Assembly (NCBI RefSeq): GCF_000219915.2 | Contig: NC_017964.1 | Coordinates: 2,542,001 to 2,606,000 of the forward strand | Source: Advenella kashmirensis WT001 | GTDB taxonomy: Bacteria; Pseudomonadota; Gammaproteobacteria; Burkholderiales; Burkholderiaceae_B | DNA: 64,000 nt | Direction of reading: 5' to 3' | In this document: positions 40,790-51,971 of the stretch, piece by piece | Numbering within the stretch: the stretch's first letter is position 1 | Layout of the letters: every line of letters begins with the position of its first letter | The notes under the pieces: model-generated | What the model saw: only the letters and a program-made list of their open reading frames with translations | What the model was told of the DNA's origin: nothing | Database searches by the model: none | Translations under genes and position numbers: made by a program

Positions 40790-41308
40790 ATGAATATGGA
40801 CTACCGCGAACCCAGAAATGGCGACTTTGCCAGTTATGTAGAAGAACTGAGTCGCCATTTTGATATGAAGGAACAGGCAGTGAACCCGGACTTTTCCTCG
40901 GGCTTTCCCTCTCAGCTGGTTGATACAAAAGCACGGGGCAATAGCAAAGCGACGCCAGCCGGCACGCCACGCAGCACCGCCGCCGGGACGGCAACGGTTG
41001 GGAGTGGCCAGGCGGATATCGGCTTTCCCGTGCCACCTAGCGGCAAGCAGCACACCGGATTTGAAACCCGGCCGGCTGCATCTGCAAAGAAAAAGAGCTC
41101 GTCTTTTCCCTTTGCCCTGGTGGCAGGATTGATTGCCGTGGCCGTTTTTATCCTGGCCAACAACGCCGGCCCTGGTAACGGCCTGGACATGGACGGCGTG
41201 GGTGGACCGCTGATCTTCATTCTGGTCATTCTGTTTATTATTTTCAGGCGGATCCGCAATGCCGCCAAACGATTTCCCACTTCAGTCAAAACCAAGAAAC
41301 AAACATGA
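40790..41308 (+). CDS. Membrane protein of unknown function
   Basis: 172 residues. The first 100 residues are polar with low complexity ([20 protein letters not shown]). Then come two membrane segments ([20 protein letters not shown] and [20 protein letters not shown]) and a basic tail. Overlaps dut by four bases (ATGA), so it is co-transcribed with it. No family recognised. Confidence 0.75.
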   Translation: MNMDYREPRNGDFASYVEELSRHFDMKEQAVNPDFSSGFPSQLVDTKARGNSKATPAGTPRSTAAGTATVGSGQADIGFPVPPSGKQHTGFETRPAASAKKKSSSFPFALVAGLIAVAVFILANNAGPGNGLDMDGVGGPLIFILVILFIIFRRIRNAAKRFPTSVKTKKQT

Positions 41309-41751
41309 AACTTGATGTCAAAATTTTAGATGAACGCATGCGCGACCAGTTGCCAACCTATGCCACTACCGGCTCGGCCGGACTGGATTTGCGTGCCTGC
41401 GTCGACCAGGAGCAAACCCTGGCGCCCGGCGCCTCGCTGCTGGTGCCTACGGGCATTTCCATTTATTTGCAGGATCCTGGCTATGCCGCCATGATTTTGC
41501 CGCGCTCGGGCCTGGGACATAAAAGCGGTATCGTGCTGGGTAATCTGGTCGGACTGATCGACGCCGACTATCAGGGCCCCCTGATGGTCTCCGTCTGGAA
41601 CCGCAGCCAGACGCCTTTTGTTTTAAAACCCATGGAGCGCATCGCGCAACTGGTCGTCGTACCCGTCATGCAAGTGTCGTTCAATGTCGTTGAGCAATTT
41701 ACACAAAGCGAACGCGGCACAGGCGGTTTTGGCAGTACCGGCAGCCACTGA
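41305..41751 (+). CDS. dut: Deoxyuridine triphosphatase (dUTPase)
   Basis: 148 residues with the five dUTPase motifs: [13 protein letters not shown] (1), [12 protein letters not shown] (2), [15 protein letters not shown] (3, catalytic Asp), [11 protein letters not shown] (4), and [11 protein letters not shown] (5). Trimeric enzyme that prevents uracil incorporation into DNA; ung in this window removes it afterwards. Confidence 0.97.
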   Translation: MKLDVKILDERMRDQLPTYATTGSAGLDLRACVDQEQTLAPGASLLVPTGISIYLQDPGYAAMILPRSGLGHKSGIVLGNLVGLIDADYQGPLMVSVWNRSQTPFVLKPMERIAQLVVVPVMQVSFNVVEQFTQSERGTGGFGSTGSH

Positions 41752-41888
41752 CACGGCTGCAGCATCGGTCGGCACCGTATGATGTCCATCGCATTCCAGA
41801 GCACGGGGCCTGGCAACCGGTACCCGTAAAACAGCTGGAGCGGTTAGCTCATACGACGCCGGTCCCCTTTATTTTCCAGGAAAAAGTA

Positions 41889-42889
41889 ATGAATCAGACA
41901 AAACGAACGCTGTTAAAAAGCGCACTGGCCACCCTGATGGGTGCCGCCCTGCTGCAACCGGTCTTGGCTCAGGAAAAATCGTATCCGAGCAAGCCAATTA
42001 CCTTTGTTGTGCCCTATTCTCCCGGCGGCCCGCTCGATGGCGTGGCGCGTCTGCTGGCTGAACATGCGGGCAAGACGCTGAAACAAACCATTATTGTGGA
42101 AAATAAACCAGGCGCGGGCGGCAATATCGGTGCAAGCATGGTCGCTCGCGCCAAGCCCGATGGCTATTCCATCGTCATGGGCGCGGTCGCGACACACGCG
42201 ATCAACCCGTGGCTGTACAAAAGCCTGAATTACGATCCGGTGAAGGATTTCGAACCCGTATTGCTGGTATCCGAAGTACCCAATGTGCTGGTGGTCAGTA
42301 CGGCATTCTCGGACAAAAACAATATCAAGGATGTTGCGTCACTGCTTGAATTTGCCAAAAAAAATCCCGGCAAGCTCAATTACGCCTCGGGCGGCAACGG
42401 CAGTGCGGGCCACCTTGCCGGCGAACTACTCAAGCAGCGCACTGGCATTGATGCTGTGCATGTTCCCTATCAGGCGCCAGCCCCGCCAAACTCTCGCTGC
42501 TCTCGGACCAGACCCAGTTTATGTTCGATAACCTGGCCTCTGCCCTGCCCCTGGTCAATGACGGCAAGGTGCGCGCCCTGGCGCTGACCACCAAAGCCAC
42601 ATCAAACATCATGAAAGCTGTGCCTACCATGGAAGCCTCTGGCATCAAGGATTTTGATATCAGCACATGGTTCGGTATTTTTGCCACTGGCGGTACGCCC
42701 GATGCTGTCGTCAACACCTTGCACCAGGCCTTTGCCGCCGCCATGCAGGACGAAGCCGTCAAGAAACAACTGCTGACCATGGGCTCGGATACCAAGCCAT
42801 CCTCTCCCGAGGAGTTTGCTGCGAAGGTCAAAAGTGAAATGGCAAAATACAAGGAGATCGTTAAAATCTCCGGTGCCACCGCACAGTAA
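41889..42889 (+). CDS. Bug-type tripartite tricarboxylate transporter substrate-binding protein (one frame break)
   Basis: Signal peptide (LKSALATLMGAALLQPVLAQ). Family motifs: YPSKPITFVVPYSPGGPLDG, VARLLAEHAGKTLKQTIIVE, NKPGAGGNIGASMVARAKPD, DPVKDFEPVLLVSEVPNVLV. A one-base gap in a G-run near 42475 (GTC/GGC in 'HVPYQ(G)ASPAKLSLLSD') splits it; the second part starts QTQFMFDNLASALPLVNDG and ends at 42889. About 333 residues after repair. Binds an organic acid in the periplasm. Bug proteins are greatly expanded in Alcaligenaceae, and most lack a neighbouring transporter, as here. Confidence 0.9.
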
Positions 42890-42979
42890 TGCAAGAATGC
42901 CTGGCTTGCAAACATAAAGCGCCGCAGCTGTCACGATCGCAGCAGGCGCAATCGCAACAGGCACCACGGCAATTATCAC

Positions 42980-43017
42980 CTGGCATCACACTTGCAATTA
43001 GAGCGGTGTGATGCCAG
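42980..43017 (+). terminator. Hairpin after the Bug gene (12-base perfect stem)
   Basis: CTGGCATCACAC (42980-42991) and GTGTGATGCCAG (43006-43017) with a 14-base loop, 90 bases after the Bug stop codon. The following run is TTTGCTTTG, so the T-tract is imperfect, but the stem is strong. Confidence 0.65.
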
Positions 43018-43036
43018 TTTGCTTTGCGGCCCTGGC

Positions 43037-43076
43037 AAAAAAAGACCGCATCCTGTTTTTGCACAAAGATGCGGTC
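43037..43076 (-). terminator. Rho-independent terminator after the LivK-like gene
   Basis: On the minus strand: GACCGCATC and GATGCGGTC arms (nine bases) followed by TTTTTTT (43043-43037). Lies 67 bases downstream of the LivK-like stop, between it and the convergent Bug gene. Confidence 0.85.
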
Positions 43077-43143
43077 CCTCTCTCATACCTGTACAGGCTC
43101 AATGGCTTATGCGCGCCTTACCGCACAGCCATATCCTGCATTA

Positions 43144-44298
43144 TTATTCTGCAGCATACTGGAAGCGGCCGTCCTCGATTTTTCCCATGACACGGGCGCG
43201 GTTATCAAAGCCCTGGTGATCCTTGGCAGAAATATTCAGCACGCCATTGGGTACGGTGAGCTCTTTGGTCGATTCAATGGCGTCACGCAAGGCACTGCGA
43301 AACTGCGGTGTGCCCGGCTGGACTTTGTGCTGCAGCGCCTGCTTCACGGCATTGTCCAGTACCATATACGCCCCCCAGGCGTCGCCAGCAAACTGCGTGG
43401 CTGAATTGGCGCCGTATTTGGCTTCATATTTCTCTGTAAATTCGCTGGCCACTTTCTTGACCGGATTGGTATCGGGCAAGCCTTTGGCGACCACACCCGG
43501 ACCGGTAGGGAACAAGGTGCCTTCTACATCCTTGCCGCCCACTTGCAAGAACTCCAGCGTACCAATGCCGTGAGTCTGATAGATCACTCCTTTGTAGCCA
43601 CGTTGCTTGAGCGTTTTTCCAGGAAGCACGGCAGGCGTACCGGAACCGGCAATCAGGATAGCGTCGGGCTTGGCTGCCATCAGCTTGAGCACCTGTCCGG
43701 TAACCGACGGGTCGGTCCGCTGATACGACTCGCGAGCAACCACATCCACCTTGCCGGCTGCCAGGTTGGAAAACTCCTTCCACCAGTTTTCTCCGTAAGA
43801 GTCGGCATAACCGATAAAGGCGATTTTCTTGAAGCCTTTCCTGACCATGTCTTCGACCAGCACCTGGGCCATCAGGCTGTCATTCTGCGGCATCTTGAAG
43901 GCCCAGTGGCGACCCGGATCATCGGGCGGCGTCACAATGGCGGCTGATGCCGCCAGGGCGATCATGGGCGTCTTCGTTTCCTTCAGCACATCCAGAATTG
44001 CCAGGGCAGCCGCAGTCGTATTGGGTCCCACCAGAATATCGATTTTGTCTTCGGAGGTCAGCTTGCGGGCATTGCGCACTGCTTTGCTCACATCGGTGCC
44101 ATCATCAAGCACGATATATTTGGCGGGCTCGCCGCCCAGCGTTTTGGGCCACAGGTCAATCGCATTGCGCGACTGAATGCCAATGGCCGCCGCCGGGCCG
44201 GTGGTCGAAAGGGTAATGCCCACAGTCACATCCGCAAAAGCCAGTGGCGTAAGAGTTGCGGCAAGCAGGCCGGCACAAATGGTAGTCTTCAATTTCAT
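43144..44298 (-). CDS. Branched-chain amino-acid-type ABC substrate-binding protein (LivK-like)
   Basis: 384 residues from the ATG at 44298, with AGAGG seven to eleven bases upstream and a signal peptide (MKLKTTICAGLLAATLTPLA). Type I periplasmic-binding fold: VTVGITLSTTGPAAAIGIQS, KYIVLDDGTDVSKAVRNARK, KIAFIGYADSYGENWWKEF and ILIAGSGTPAVLPGKTLKQR. No permease genes are adjacent. The frame is open upstream without a stop into pqiC, which I regard as two genes (see findings). Confidence 0.88.
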   Translation of the reverse strand: MKLKTTICAGLLAATLTPLAFADVTVGITLSTTGPAAAIGIQSRNAIDLWPKTLGGEPAKYIVLDDGTDVSKAVRNARKLTSEDKIDILVGPNTTAAALAILDVLKETKTPMIALAASAAIVTPPDDPGRHWAFKMPQNDSLMAQVLVEDMVRKGFKKIAFIGYADSYGENWWKEFSNLAAGKVDVVARESYQRTDPSVTGQVLKLMAAKPDAILIAGSGTPAVLPGKTLKQRGYKGVIYQTHGIGTLEFLQVGGKDVEGTLFPTGPGVVAKGLPDTNPVKKVASEFTEKYEAKYGANSATQFAGDAWGAYMVLDNAVKQALQHKVQPGTPQFRSALRDAIESTKELTVPNGVLNISAKDHQGFDNRARVMGKIEDGRFQYAAE

Positions 44299-45048
44299 GG
44301 ATAAACCTCTGGAGAAACAATGTATCTTGCGCCGCCTCAGGGTTATGCAACAGCTCGCCCCCCGACAGAACACTGCAAGAAGTGGCCGCATTCTAACCCG
44401 AATGACAGCCCAGCGACTGAATCTGGCGCCATCGGTCGCTCGCACCTGGGTACGGCCATCGATGGCCCCCGCAATCACATCGGACAATAGAGCGAGCGCC
44501 TGCGACTGGCTATGCACCAATGCATCGACGCCGCTGCCGGCCTGAACCTGGATCCTGGTCTGGCAAACACGGGATCGATTGTGCCCCCATGCGCACCGGT
44601 TGATGCGCCAGGTGGCGTCAATCACCGCTGCTTTGTTCAGAATCATATCAAAGCGATGAAAAGTGGTCTGAATCAACCAGACCGGCAGCTTCTGTTCACT
44701 GCCGGTAATACCCTGAATATTGATGGCCCCAAGACGGCTCACCAGATTGGCCGATAGGGTTTTCTGGATTTCATCCTGCAATGAACCCGCCCAGCGCGAG
44801 CCATTGAGAGGAACCACGGCCGACGAATCGGTTGAACTGCGAATCATCAATTGCGGTTTATCCACGACATCGGGAATGGTCACATCATGGATGTTGACAC
44901 CGTATCGGGCCGCGCCCTGCACATTGGCCGAATCGGTGGCGGCCAGCGTGTAATATTGCGTAGGTGCAGAGGCGCAGGCGCCGAGCATGGTAGTAACGGC
45001 GATCAACGCCAATGGTCGCAGGGTTGCGGACAAATTACGCCTCATCAT
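44299..45048 (-). CDS. pqiC: PqiC family outer-membrane lipoprotein (stop codon not seen)
   Basis: Starts at 45048, overlapping pqiB by four bases. Lipobox TMLGACASAPTQYYTLAA. DUF330 features: TIPDVVDKPQLMIRSSTDSS, LNGSRWAGSLQDEIQKTLSA, WRINRCAWGHNRSRVC and VDALVHSQSQALALLSDVIA. The family normally ends near SDVIAGAI (about residue 200). Here the frame stays open for about 50 more codons and runs into the LivK-like gene. In another frame TAG occurs at about 44394, so a one-base error could hide the true stop. It docks the PqiB tube at the outer membrane. The end coordinate is nominal. Confidence 0.82.
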
Positions 45049-46891
45049 TGACTTTCCTTGAACGGGATGTTGTCTTGCGAACGACCTCGAATCAGCGAAC
45101 TGGGCTCGGCCTGCAGATAGTCGCCCAGGCTGCGAATGGACTTGGCCGCCCGCGACAGTTCCTTGATCATGCCATTGAGCTGCAGCATGACCGGGCTCTC
45201 GTCGGCCACCACGCCACGAACACTGCCGAGGGTTTTATTGACGCCATCCAGCGAACGACCCGCTTTCTGTACGGTCGTGGTCAGGGCCGGCACCATGGTG
45301 GAATCCAGGGTACGCGCCAGTTTGGATATGCTTTGCAAGGTCTCATCAAGCGAATGACCAATAGAGTCTATCGGCAGGTTTTTCAGTTTTTCAACGATGA
45401 CATTCAGCTGCTGCTGCAATTCGTCAAAGCTGCCAGGCACAGTAGCAATTTGCACCGGCTGCTTGTTGACGTCTGGAACTGGCGGCTTTTTGGCCATCTC
45501 CGGGAAATAATCCAATGCCACGTACAACTGACCGGTAAAAATATTGGCAAAACGCAATTGCGCCTGAATGCCGCTGCTGACAAACTCCTTGAGCGCCACA
45601 TCATGAAGCGCTTCGCCATTTTTGTCGCGCCGTTGCGCTTCGGGTATCGCGGCGCCTAACCGATTCTCATAGATCACACCGTCGACAATCACCGTGGTTT
45701 CTTTGGTGGCAATATCAAATTCCATGGAGATATTTTTGACTTCACCCAACAGAATACCCTTGAAATCAATGGCTGAGCCTGTCTGCAAGCCCCTGACCGA
45801 CTTGTCGAACTTCATGCGTATCGGAAAGGCAAGCCCATCAGGCCTGGCCAGGGCCTTATCTTCTGTCGGGTTCAGTACAAACCGGGTTCCGTCAGGCGCC
45901 GGTTCGGGCGGTGTCTTTTCATCGCTGGACGGTAATTGGCCGAAGGAAATCCCGCCGGCCAGAACGGAAACCAGTGACTGGGTTTTCAGATTGAGCCCCC
46001 CTGCATTCAGGGACAGGTCAACGCCGCTGGCATTCCAGAAGCGGCTGTCCTTGGTGACAAAGCGATCATAGGGCGCATCAACAAAAATCTGGACTTCAAC
46101 GCCTTTGCCATCCTTGCTGAGCGTGTAGTTGATCACCTGCCTACCTCCAGGCGGCGGTACAGGACCGGCGAGCCCAAATCAAGAGAATTCAGACTGGGAG
46201 CGGTAATGGTAAACCGTTTGCCAGGTCGGCCGCTGACTAGCTCAGGCGGCTTTTCCAGGCCGACAAATTCATTGCGATATTCTGCCTTGCTCTGATGCGA
46301 ATCATCAATGTCCACGCCGATATAGGCGCCGGACACCAGCGTGCCCAGCCCGGACACGCCACTGGCAGCCAGGCGCGGCTTGACCACCCAGAACCGGGCC
46401 CCTTCACGCATCAGAAACTCGGCGTTTTGCTTGAACGATACCTGCACCAGCACCGAATTGTGGTCGTCGGTCAGGGTAATATCAGTCACCGTGCCCACCA
46501 CGACATCCTTATAGCGCACCTGAGTCTTGTCAATTTCCAGGCCCTCTGCCGTTTTGAAAGTCACGGTCGCAATCGGCCCTTGTTGCATATAGCCACGCAC
46601 CAGCAACGATAATCCGATGATTGCAGCGATGAGAGGCACCAGCCAGATCCACGAAATATTTTTATTTTTCTTTTGCGTGATGACCGGCGTCTTGGCGATC
46701 ACCGGATTAGGCTGGTTGGAGGAAACGTTCTGTGTGCCGGCCTGTGCATGTTCCTGAGCCGAGCCGCCCTGGCCTTGTGCCGCGGCGCCTGCTGCCTGCC
46801 CGGACGCGGGTGTTTGATGATCGGCCGGCGACGCCCCGCCTTGCGACGGGCGCTCGGAAGCGTCCGATGGTGGCAGATCTTTTTCAGACAT
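45045..46891 (-). CDS. pqiB: Intermembrane transport protein PqiB (MCE domains; one frame break)
   Basis: N-terminal polar Pro/Gln/Ala-rich cytoplasmic stretch (about 80 residues), one membrane span (ISWIWLVPLIAAIIGLSLLV), then MCE domains (GPIATVTFKTAEGLEIDKTQ, VRYKDVVVGTVTDI, GVSGLGTLVSGAYIGVDI). The frame breaks near 46136 after SPVLYRRLEVG, where the next frame continues as QVINYTLSKDGKGVEVQIFV; a G missing from a G-run explains it. Later MCE repeats and a helical C-terminus follow (LQTGSAIDFKGILLGEVKNI, DSIGHSLDETLQSISKLART). About 616 residues after repair. Forms a periplasm-spanning tube for lipid transport between membranes. Confidence 0.92.
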
Positions 46892-46980
46892 ATGATGCTC
46901 CTGCCGGCAACTGGTTCAGTAAACTATGCATTCTATAGAATAAACGATGATCCGTTCCTGTTTGTTCGCCAATTAGGGGA

Positions 46981-48257
46981 CTAAGAAAAGGTGGGTGCAG
47001 TGGCTGCCGGCTGATAGCCGGGCTGTTCGATATCGTCATCGACCTCATCCCAGCCCTTTCGAATGTCGAAATTCATTGTCGCAAGCATGGTAACGACCAC
47101 AACCATACCAAAGGCAGCGGCGCCAATATCGGGCCTGACCGACATCAGTGAGCCGAAATCGACCAGCGACGTCAGCAGGATGACCACGAAGACGTCCAGC
47201 ATGGACCATTGGCCAATCAGTTCCACGGTCTGATACATGCGCGTGTACCGCATCATCGTATCACGACGGCCCTGGGGCGAACGACCGATCAAAATGCCCA
47301 GAATGACAATTTTTGTCAGCGGCACCACAAAACTGGCGATAAATACGATCAGCGCCAGATCCCAGGACCCTAGATTCCACAATTCCAGAATGCCGCCCAG
47401 AATGGTATGGGAAGCGGTGCCGCCCAATACCGTGGTGTTAATCATGACAGGATAGAGATTGGCCGGAAAGTACAGAATAATAGCGGTAAGCAAAATGGCC
47501 AGCGTACGGGTTCTGTGCTCAGGTTTGCGAAAATGCACATGATTATGGCAGCGCTGACACTGCGCCTCTGGTTCCGCGCTCATGGTAATCTGGCCGCATA
47601 TCTCGCAGTCCAGGGGGAACTGCTGCTGGTCGATGGTCACTGGTATGTTCTTGACGGCACCATCCTGTTCGGCCAGCAGCCAGATCCGTTCGGAATTGAG
47701 CTTGCTCAGACCGGTAAGCAAAAACGTGAGCGCCGCATAAGCCCACAAACCGGCCCCAGGCGTGAGCGAGGCCATATCGGCCAGTTTGACGATGGCCACG
47801 AGTGCACCCAGCATGAATACCGGAACCATGGCCCACGGTCGCACCAGATGCAGCCAGCGACTCAGCTGATTGAGCCCTGGCGCGCGCCGTCCCTTGCGCG
47901 AAAACGCCAGGAGCCAGGCCAGAATCAGGCATCCAGCAACGGCATCAGAAAGCCGGTGGCAAAGCACATGATGGCAACACTGGGATAACCGGCGCGCCAC
48001 GTCGCAGCGACCGCTTCCAGAAAAGTGGAACTGCTTTTGAGCCCGACTGCCGTGATGGTGCCCACCGGCATAAAACTGGCAATGATAAAGGCGATGAGCG
48101 AGGCCAGGACAATTGCAAGCCAGGCCGAACTGTTAAGCACGCCCTGCGACCACAAGACCGTGCCGCAACGCACGCAAGAAGCGCGCTGGCCCGAGACCAG
48201 CGCGCTTCGTTCATGCAGTTGCCCGCAATGATGGCAGGCGATGTAATTGCCCGTCAT
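46981..48257 (-). CDS. pqiA: PqiA family inner-membrane protein (one frame break)
   Basis: Two zinc-ribbon halves: IACHHCGQLHERSALVSGQR with CVRCGTVL near the N-terminus, and CEICGQ ... CQRCHNHVHFRKPE in the middle, each followed by four membrane helices (for example TLAILLTAIILYFPANLYPV). The frame breaks near 47930 between ATGFLMPLLDA and CLILAWLLAFSRKGRRAPGL. About 425 residues after repair. Partner of PqiB in paraquat-inducible lipid transport. First gene of the pqiABC operon, 89 bases upstream of pqiB. Confidence 0.92.
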
Positions 48258-48259
48258 AC

Positions 48260-50559
48260 TCAGGAGACCAGCGCTTCTTCCTCAGAATCCTTTTTTTCCT
48301 TCGGATCGGAATCATTGAAAGTGAGCGTGACTTCGTCTTTGTCATCGATATCGACATAGACTGACCCGCCATTTGCCAGGCGGCCAAACAGCAGTTCGTC
48401 TGCCAGAGCACGGCGAATCACGTCCTGGATCAGCCGTTGCATGGGCGCGCGCCCATCAGCGGATCAAAGCCTTTTTTGGCCAGATGCTGCCGCAGACCAT
48501 CGGTAAAAGTCGCCTCTACCCGTTTGGCCTGCAGCTGGTGCTCAAGCTCAATCAGGAATTTGTCCACCACGCGCATGATAATGTCTTCAGACAACGATGC
48601 AAACGGAATGATGGCATCCAGCCGGTTACGGAACTCCGGCGAGAACATCCGCTTGATTTCAGCCATCTCGTCGCCGCTCTGGCGACTGTCGGCAAAACCG
48701 ATGGAACGACGGTTGAGCAATTCAGCTCCGGCATTGGTGGTCATGATAATGACAACGTTACGGAAGTCGGACTTGCGACCGTTGTTATCGGTAAGCACGC
48801 CGTGATCCATGACCTGCAGCAGGATATTGAAAATATCCGGATGGGCCTTTTCAATCTCGTCAAGCAGCAATACGCTGTGCGGCTGCTTATTGACCGCTTC
48901 GGTCAACAAGCCACCCTGATCAAAACCGACATAGCCCGGAGGCGCACCGATCAGGCGCGATACCGCGTGGCGCTCCATATATTCGGACATATCAAAGCGA
49001 ATTAGTTCGACGCCAAGAATGAAGGCCAGCTGTTTAGCCACCTCGGTCTTGCCCACGCCCGTGGGACCGGAAAACAGGAAGGAACCAATCGGCTTATCGG
49101 GTTTGCCCAGGCCAGAGCGTGACATCTTGATCGCAGAGGCCAGTGCCGTAATGGCAGCATCCTGGCCAAAAACCACTGTTTTCAGGTCACGATCCAGCGT
49201 CGCCAGCTTATTACGGTCATCGGTGCTGACTGACTGCGGCGGAATCCGGGCCATTTTGGACACGACGTTTTCAATTTCGGCCTTGCCGATGACTTTTTTC
49301 TGCCGTGACTTAGGCAACAGCCGCTGCGCCGCGCCGCTCTCGTCCAGTACATCAATGGCTTTGTCCGGCAAATGCCGGTCATTGATATGTTTGGCAGACA
49401 GCTCTGCCGCCGCGGTAATGGCGGCCGCCGAATAACGAACGTGGTGGTGTTCTTCGAATTTGGACTTGAGACCGCGCAGGATAAGGATGGTCTGTTCAAC
49501 CGTCGGCTCGCTGACGTCGATTTTCTGAAAGCGACGCGACAGCGCGTGATCTTTTTCGAAAATACCGCGATATTCCTTGTAGGTGGTCGCCCCCATGCAA
49601 CGCAGCGCGCCCGAAGACAACGCCGGTTTAAGCAGGTTGGAAGCGTCCATGGTGCCGCCTGAGGCAGAACCGGCACCAATCAATGTGTGAATTTCGTCGA
49701 TAAACAAGACCGCATCGGGCTGGCTGGCCAGTTGTTTGAGCACGGCTTTCAGACGCTGCTCGAAGTCGCCCCGGTATTTGGTGCCGGCCAGCAATGAACC
49801 CATGTCCAGTGCATAGACGCGGGCCTTGGACAGAATGTCAGGCACATTGCCCGTTGAGATACGCAGCGCGAGGCCTTCGGCAATCGCGGTTTTGCCTACG
49901 CCCGCCTCTCCGACCAGCAGGGGGTTGTTCTTGCGGCGCCGGCACAGAATTTGCACCACCCGCTCGATTTCACTGTCCCGCCCGATCAGCGGATCAATTT
50001 TGCCAGCCTTGGCCAGCGCATTCAAATCGGAAGCATACAGTGCGAGCGGCGATTTGTTCTCTTCGGATTCGCCGGCTTGCGGCTCGGCAGGCGCAGCACT
50101 TTCGTCTGGCGATGGCGCAGCAGACTTGGTGATACCGTGGGAGATATAGTTGACCACGTCCAGGCGTGTCACGTTCTGCTCTTGCAGATAGAACACGGCA
50201 TGGGAATCTTTTTCACTGAAAATGGCAACCAGCACGTTGGCGCCGGTGGCCGGGCTTTTCGCATTGCCATTGGAGGAGACATGCATGATGGCCCGCTGGA
50301 TAACGCGCTGAAAACCCAGGGTTGGCTGCGTATCTACTTCATCGGAGCCGCCCACGATCGGCGTATTGGCGTCAATAAAGGCGCGCAGCTTGCTGCGCAA
50401 CTGTTCGATATCGGCGTCGCACGCGGCCAGTACCTCTCTGGCGGCCGCATTGTCCAGCAGTACCAGCAACAGGTGTTCGACGGTAATAAATTCGTGGCGT
50501 GCCGAACGCGCATCCACAAATGCCATATGAAGTGTCACTTCGAGTTCTTGAGAAATCAC
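48260..50559 (-). CDS. clpA: ClpA ATPase of the ClpAP protease (one frame break near the C-terminus)
   Basis: N-domain MISQELEVTLHMAFVDARSA, AAA+ module 1 with GEAGVGKTAIAEGLALRI and VLFIDEIHTLIGAGSASGG, module 2 with FLFSGPTGVGKTEVAKQLAF and VLLLDEIEKAHPDIFNILLQ, then the sensor-2 region. Near 48440 the frame breaks (DPLMGARP, then CNG-stop) but continues in another frame as MQRLIQDVIRRALADELLFG to the stop at 48260; one C missing from a C-run explains it. About 766 residues after repair. Unfolds substrates for ClpP. clpS lies 43 bases upstream. Confidence 0.95.
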
Positions 50560-50602
50560 AATTTCCTCCGTCTAAACAACTGCCCTGGAAATGCCAGGAC
50601 CA

Positions 50603-50911
50603 TTACAAATCCACGGGTTCCATCACGCACTGCAAAGGGTGCTGATGAGAACGCGCGTACTGCGCAACCGTTGCCACCTTGGTGGCGGCAATATCTCTGG
50701 TATAAACGCCACACACTCCCTTGCCATCATGATGTACTTTTAACATGATCACCGTGGCTTCTTCTTCTGTTTTCGAAAAAATCTTTTGTAAAACCGAAAC
50801 CACGAAGTCCATCGGGGTGTAATCGTCGTTTAGCAGTAACACCTGATACATGGGTGGGGGCGCCAATTTTGCCTTTTGCGCTTCAGTGACAATGCCTGAC
50901 TGCTGAGCCAT
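50603..50911 (-). CDS. clpS: ClpS adaptor of ClpAP
   Basis: 102 residues. ClpS core: [60 protein letters not shown] (substrate pocket residues) and [20 protein letters not shown]. It brings N-end-rule substrates to ClpA. Upstream of clpA with a short gap, the standard order. Confidence 0.96.
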   Translation of the reverse strand: MAQQSGIVTEAQKAKLAPPPMYQVLLLNDDYTPMDFVVSVLQKIFSKTEEEATVIMLKVHHDGKGVCGVYTRDIAATKVATVAQYARSHQHPLQCVMEPVDL

Positions 50912-51149
50912 ACCAAACCTGCTTAAGAAAGTCTTTATATTGATACTTTATACGATATTTCAAGTGGTGTTGTTTATGAACCCCAGAATTATCGGTAATT
51001 TCCACTATTGACTCACATAATTTTAATCCGCATCATTTATTTATACTGAAAAATAGTATCCACAAAGCTGTTTCAGTATCTTTTCGGCATATGGCGCGTC
51101 ACCGGTCATTTGCCATGGGTTGGTAAAATCTTGAGCAGAGGCTGTAAGA

Positions 51150-51398
51150 ATGTCAGAAACAACAGAAACATCAGTCCCGGAAGAAGGCGGTAACAAACAG
51201 ACCGGGACCGTGAAATGGTTTAACGACGCCAAAGGATTCGGTTTCATTACACCCGATGGCGGCGGCGAAGACCTTTTTGCCCACTTTTCTTCCATCCAAA
51301 TGAATGGATTCAAAACACTCAAAGAAGGTCAGCGCGTTACTTTCGAGATTGCACAAGGTCCAAAAGGGCAACAGGCACTTAATATAATGGCAGCATAG
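51150..51398 (+). CDS. Cold-shock-domain protein (CspA-like)
   Basis: 82 residues with an N-terminal acidic extension of about 15 residues ([17 protein letters not shown]), then the cold-shock domain [20 protein letters not shown] (RNP1), [11 protein letters not shown] (RNP2) and [20 protein letters not shown]. Binds single-stranded RNA/DNA. Divergent from clpS with a 238-base gap, followed by a DUF192 protein gene after 18 bases. Confidence 0.94.
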   Translation: MSETTETSVPEEGGNKQTGTVKWFNDAKGFGFITPDGGGEDLFAHFSSIQMNGFKTLKEGQRVTFEIAQGPKGQQALNIMAA

Positions 51399-51416
51399 CC
51401 TGTATAATTACAGACT

Positions 51417-51962
51417 ATGTCCATATCCCTGCCCGCATCAAGGTTCTTGCGGTTAGCGCTTATTGCGGGCTGCACCATCCTGGCAGGCCTATTGCTGGCC
51501 CCACGGATTGCTGTAGCCCGCGTTTCTGTTTCCGGGTCGTCTGTTTCCGGCACCTCCTCCGCAAATATCTCATTGCAGATCAACAACAACAAGATCACCG
51601 CTGAAGTGGCCGATACCGAGCCGTTGCGTGCCAAAGGGCTGATGCATCGCAAAACGCTGGCACGTGATCACGGGATGCTTTTTGTGTTTGTTGACGATCA
51701 GCCCCGCTGTTTCTGGATGAAAAACACCCTGATCCCCCTTTCCATCGCCTTCCTGGACAGGCACGGCACCATTGTCGCCATAGACGAAATGCAGCCGCAT
51801 AGCGAAGTGCCGCATTGCTCCGGCGCAGATGCCCGCTACGCATTGGAGATGAACCGTGACTGGTTTCGTAGCCACCGCATCCGCGTCGGTGATAATATCA
51901 AGGCTGTCATACCGGACACCCTGCCCGCTGCAAAAGATGGCGTGCCGGCAACACTACAGTAA
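51417..51962 (+). CDS. DUF192 family exported protein
   Basis: 181 residues with an N-terminal signal peptide (LALIAGCTILAGLLLAPRIA). DUF192 motif: EPLRAKGLMHRKTLARDHGM, LFVFVDDQPRCFWMKNTLIP, LSIAFLDRHGTIVAIDEMQP, HCSGADARYALEMNRDWF. Probably periplasmic; function unknown. Follows the cold-shock gene closely and is followed by a small lipoprotein gene ten bases later. Confidence 0.88.
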   Translation: MSISLPASRFLRLALIAGCTILAGLLLAPRIAVARVSVSGSSVSGTSSANISLQINNNKITAEVADTEPLRAKGLMHRKTLARDHGMLFVFVDDQPRCFWMKNTLIPLSIAFLDRHGTIVAIDEMQPHSEVPHCSGADARYALEMNRDWFRSHRIRVGDNIKAVIPDTLPAAKDGVPATLQ

Positions 51963-51971
51963 AGGTTATAT

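Noticed and set aside
43144..45048. One 634-residue gene (PqiC-LivK fusion)
   Set aside because: Two independent families, a signal peptide and ribosome binding site at 44298, and a plausible hidden stop indicate two genes.
51041..51371. Minus-strand frames opposite the cold-shock gene
   Set aside because: The plus strand carries the cold-shock motifs; these are shadows.
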